From the NCBI RefSeq assembly GCF_900638305.1, contig NZ_LR134506.1, positions 744,001 to 808,000 on the forward strand: a DNA stretch of 64,000 nt. Direction: 5' to 3'. Positions within the stretch are counted from its first letter, which is position 1. Each line of letters begins with the position of its first letter. The notes under the pieces were generated by a model, which saw only the letters and a list, made by a program, of their open reading frames with translations, was not told the DNA's origin and ran no database searches. The translations under genes were made by a program, and so were the position numbers. This document shows, piece by piece, positions 61,547-64,000 of this stretch. The DNA comes from Porphyromonas cangingivalis (GTDB lineage: Bacteria > Bacteroidota > Bacteroidia > Bacteroidales > Porphyromonadaceae).

Positions 61547-61619
61547 AATGAAAGAGAAGACTCTCTCCCCGTATGAGCAGGGAGCCGATCGGTAGTATTC
61601 TGAACCTCCGCCCCTCTTA

Positions 61620-62102
61620 TCACCGGGGAGTGACAGGAAGCAGTACCGATACCATTGTTGCCGAAACAGTCTCTTGACCATTAGCCCAAACAGAAAGAGC
61701 CATACTGACCTTTCGGTCCGTGACCTCAAGCACTTTGCCCCTCAATTCCAGCTCCACGCCTATCGGTGTCGGGAGTCTATAGTTCACATTGAGATTAGCC
61801 GTCACATAACGTAAAGCCGGAAGCGTACCCATCTCTCGCCCCACATGCTTATAACCGGCAGCAGCTGCTGTACCATTACCATGACAGTCGAGGATGGCAG
61901 CGATCAATCCCCCATAGACATTACCGGGAAATCCACCTGTATGATGCTCTTCGGGGCGAAAGTATGCAATCGTCTCTCCGGCATCCTCATCACACCAATA
62001 ACTCTTGACATGAAGCCCATGCTCATTCCCCCACCCACAACCGAAACAATGACTGAACTCGGAAGGGTAATACTCTTGAAATGCTTTTTTGTCCATCTTC
62101 AT
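61620..62102 (-). CDS. PaaI-type hotdog thioesterase family protein
   Basis: 160 aa. The N-terminus has SHCFGCGWGNEHGLHVKSYW (a Cys-x-x-Cys-like pattern common in this sub-group), followed by the hotdog core with HHTGGFPGNVYGGLIAAILD (catalytic-loop Gly and Asp) and a long beta stretch. It probably hydrolyses an acyl thioester; substrate unknown. Start may be 62102 or Met at 62096. The terminator of the upstream unit ends only 7 bases before the start, so its expression is unusual. Confidence 0.83.
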   Translation of the reverse strand: MKMDKKAFQEYYPSEFSHCFGCGWGNEHGLHVKSYWCDEDAGETIAYFRPEEHHTGGFPGNVYGGLIAAILDCHGNGTAAAAGYKHVGREMGTLPALRYVTANLNVNYRLPTPIGVELELRGKVLEVTDRKVSMALSVWANGQETVSATMVSVLLPVTPR

Positions 62103-62108
62103 TCGTAT

Positions 62109-62149
62109 AAAAAAAGGATGCCCATGTCCTCTCTAAGACAGGGCATCCT
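62109..62149 (-). terminator. Intrinsic terminator after the receptor-lipoprotein unit
   Basis: AGGATGCCC/GGGCATCCT stem (62115-62123 with 62141-62149) with an inner TGTC/GACA pairing, then U7 on the - strand. Confidence 0.85.
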
Positions 62150-62181
62150 CTTATTTAAATCATAGGATTATTGATCCACAA

Positions 62182-63456
62182 TTACATTTGTTCGGGTTTT
62201 CCTTCAAGTTGGAACTTACCGCTGCCCAATCCCTTGAAAGTATAAAGCCACTTTGTATTCACGCTCTTTTCACGGATCTCAACTCTGACCTTGTACATCT
62301 GATCGATACCATTGACCTGAGCTGGATTTGCAGAATATCTACGTGCAAGCACCATCTGTAGCCCCTCGATAATACGCTGAAGTCTTATCTTTTTCAACTC
62401 TTCGGGCGTCTTACCATCTTCTTCGGGTCGCTCTCCGACAGTCTTACCACCATCGATATTGAAGTTTTTGTAGTATCCACTGCCGCCGAACCAATACTCT
62501 TCGTTATCCTTATACCTCTCACTGATGTATCCGGGGTGATTCTGCTTGACCCAAGCATGAAGATAAGCAAAGTCTTCAGAGGTTAGTTCGAAATCAATCG
62601 TAGGATCAAAGATCCAAACCTTACCGGTGTGAATAAACTGTGAAGTCTTTGCTTGAACAAGAGGTGCCGGAGCCCAAACCTTGTTTTTCTTCTCATACTT
62701 CACAGCATCGACAGAAGTTGTCTTCTTAGCACTATTGTAGAAGGCATAAATCATGATGTGCGAATCTCCCTCTTTTGCGTAGGGATACTTCTGTGCAAGA
62801 AGCGTAGGGATATAATCTTCAGGCTTTGTAGATGGTGAAAAGTTGGCAAATCGCTCCAGTCCCATCTGTTTGAACTCATCCCATGAAATGACATAGTACT
62901 CTTTTCCGGCCAATTGACCATTGACTGCAAATAGGATCTTATTTTCTTTGTCTATGGTCAGTTTGATCAAAATTGAGGTGGCAGATCCGGCCTTCGCCTT
63001 AGCAGCATTGATGAGCGCAGTGATCTGCTCTTTGGTCAAATCTGTCAGAGAGTTAATCCCCAAAGCATTTATATCCTTTTTGTTAAGAGCGACAAAAGCC
63101 CTTTCTCCCAACGCCGAGATCTTACCATCTATAGGTAACACTTCATTGTAAGTGACATTAACAGAAGACCCCTTACCCCACTCAGGATACTTAACTTTTA
63201 GAAGATGAGGCACCATTTCTTGAGCTGTCACATTCTGATCAAAGGCTTGCATGGCCTTGAATGCTGCCGCATGTGGATTGGCCTTATCCAAAAGACCTGC
63301 AATCGTATTGTAGTCTGTAGCCGTTAATTCATATGAAGCAGTCTTCTTGATAGAAGTCTCCTTGCTGTCTATATCCTCATAAATACCTTTCATTGGATCA
63401 CATGAAGTGAATACAAATGAGGCTGCAAGGATGGCTAAAGTAATATATTTCTTCAT
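62182..63456 (-). CDS. Lipoprotein paired with a TonB-dependent receptor
   Basis: 424 aa. A lipoprotein signal (MKKYITLAILAASFVFTSCD) anchors it, probably on the surface. I do not recognise a named family. The body looks modular, with three related segments: Y-L-T-DY then a leucine/lysine-rich stretch ending in KYP (about 42-90: VPHLLKVKYPEWG), a second (about 200-235: IPTLLAQKYPYAK) and a third helical one near 290-350 starting FELTSEDFAYL. It starts 31 bases after the TonB receptor stop, so it is likely its partner in binding or processing a ligand. Substrate unknown. Confidence 0.78.
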   Translation of the reverse strand: MKKYITLAILAASFVFTSCDPMKGIYEDIDSKETSIKKTASYELTATDYNTIAGLLDKANPHAAAFKAMQAFDQNVTAQEMVPHLLKVKYPEWGKGSSVNVTYNEVLPIDGKISALGERAFVALNKKDINALGINSLTDLTKEQITALINAAKAKAGSATSILIKLTIDKENKILFAVNGQLAGKEYYVISWDEFKQMGLERFANFSPSTKPEDYIPTLLAQKYPYAKEGDSHIMIYAFYNSAKKTTSVDAVKYEKKNKVWAPAPLVQAKTSQFIHTGKVWIFDPTIDFELTSEDFAYLHAWVKQNHPGYISERYKDNEEYWFGGSGYYKNFNIDGGKTVGERPEEDGKTPEELKKIRLQRIIEGLQMVLARRYSANPAQVNGIDQMYKVRVEIREKSVNTKWLYTFKGLGSGKFQLEGKPEQM

Positions 63457-63487
63457 TTCTATTTACTTTATAATGATGATACTTGTG

Positions 63488-64000
63488 TTAGAAGTTGATA
63501 CGAAGACCTGTAGCCCAAGTACGACCGAAGCCGTAGTAAACCAAAGCAGTGTTTTGGTCGTGGCGAACACCGTCTCTTGCATCTGCAATGTACTCGGTAT
63601 CGAAGAGGTTGTCAACATTCATGTACAATGTCGCTCCGAGCGAACCAACCTTGAACTTATATGAAGCCCCAAGGTCTACAAGCATATAGTTAGGAAGTTG
63701 CCATGCATCGACCTTGTCAGATTCCTTTGTTCTGTTGACAGGGTCAAAGTCTGCATAGTTCTTACCGAAGTAGTTTGTATTGAGGTTAAGTTTAAAGCCC
63801 TCAAATACTTCCCAGTTGGCCCCCAAAGAAGCGGTAAACTGAGCAGAGTTACCGACATGTACCCCCTTGATGAAAGCCTTGATGTCAGCAATCTTTGTCT
63901 GTGAGCTGTCAAAGATAGACGCATCTACGTCATCAGACCAGATCCAGTCTCCGAGCGAGAGCATACCACGAAGTTCGAGTGTCTTAAAAGGATTATAAGT
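63488..64000 (-). CDS. TonB-dependent outer-membrane receptor, C-terminal part
   Basis: The - strand frame is open to the window edge, giving about 170 C-terminal residues. These show barrel strands typical of TonB-dependent receptors: ELRGMLSLGDWIW, ANWEVFEGFKLNLNTNYFGKN, DLGASYKFKVGS, LYMNVDNLFDTEYIADA and the final WATGLRINF ending in Phe, the usual outer-membrane insertion signal. The N-terminal plug and carboxypeptidase-like domain, if present, lie outside. It is followed by a lipoprotein gene in the same unit. The transported ligand is unknown. Confidence 0.9.
   Translation of the reverse strand, partial: TYNPFKTLELRGMLSLGDWIWSDDVDASIFDSSQTKIADIKAFIKGVHVGNSAQFTASLGANWEVFEGFKLNLNTNYFGKNYADFDPVNRTKESDKVDAWQLPNYMLVDLGASYKFKVGSLGATLYMNVDNLFDTEYIADARDGVRHDQNTALVYYGFGRTWATGLRINF

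Larger units (their letters stand above)
61291..61619. other. 329-base intergenic region upstream of the U32 gene
   Basis: No gene is supported. It contains the U32 promoter (61335-61342) and a family-1 22-nt repeat array (61459-61546). A short reading frame crosses it in the - direction but overlaps the array and looks like chance. Confidence 0.6.

Noticed and set aside
61487-61729. An 80-codon - strand frame overlapping the PaaI-type gene end and array D
   Set aside because: It overlaps a supported gene and the repeat array and has no protein-like features.

Overview
The window looks like a chromosomal segment of a Bacteroidota bacterium of the Porphyromonadaceae, most likely a Porphyromonas species. 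The grounds are: -7 elements of the form TANNTTTG upstream of many genes, with little use of Shine-Dalgarno sequences; family content typical of this group (DUF2723, DUF3109, DUF4292, glycine-lipid acyltransferases GlsA/GlsB, M13 lipoprotein peptidase, TonB-dependent receptor, AroA-AroQ fusion, GH57/GT4/GH133 glycogen cluster); and moderate GC. The species cannot be named from sequence alone. No rRNA, tRNA, CRISPR array, prophage or insertion sequence was seen. Almost all of the window is ordinary, densely packed chromosome.

Layout. 1-2596 (+): end of a DUF2723 glycosyltransferase, a polysaccharide deacetylase and queG. 2603-4666 (-): hemG, a DUF2007 protein and a small membrane protein. 5166-7540 (+): ctc/rplY, DUF3109, pth and an Hsp15-like S4 protein, meeting a YigZ gene (-) tail to tail. 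8190-15919 (-): HAD phosphatase, rubredoxin, class Ia ribonucleotide reductase (nrdA-nrdB) and a large secreted zinc metalloprotease. 16310-23833: a large exported amidase-like protein, then an LPS-core-type cluster (WaaP-like kinase, two duplicated GT2 enzymes, a TupA-like ATP-grasp protein and a convergent third GT2). 24016-27214 (+): mdh and an M13 peptidase. 27433-31460 (-): SPOR protein-folE, and ribF-glsA-glsB. 31484-35422 (-): TPR protein-DUF4292 lipoprotein-EnvC-like protein, an envelope cluster. 35657-41295 (-): glycogen operon (debranching enzyme, GT4 synthase, GH57 protein) ending in ilvE. 42499-52228 (+): a long co-directional run from divIC/ftsB through a polyprenol-phosphate mannosyltransferase-like GT2, a frameshifted pyrC, a porin, a solute-binding protein, a DEAD-box helicase, nrnA and aroA-aroQ to folB. 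52335-56148 (-): kdsA, a nucleotidyltransferase, miaA and a secreted nuclease. 56376-61290 (-): U32 protein, thioesterase, dprA and a GH29 fucosidase. 61620-64000 (-): a hotdog thioesterase, and the end of a TonB receptor gene with its lipoprotein partner.

The most unusual signal is not a gene. Seven intergenic regions carry short tandem arrays (about 3-5 units) of degenerate 22-nt repeats. They form two families: one around ATTCTGTC-N4-GACAGAATAC (four loci), the other around AAGTCTTACGACTTTCATC (three loci plus one isolated unit). Both have the same period and share a GTC-N-TACGAC core, so they may be one superfamily. Other notable points: two convergent gene pairs whose perfect inverted-repeat terminators lie inside the coding ends, giving both proteins the same C-terminus; a one-base frameshift in a G7 tract of pyrC; and a GH57 protein that appears to have lost its catalytic aspartate.
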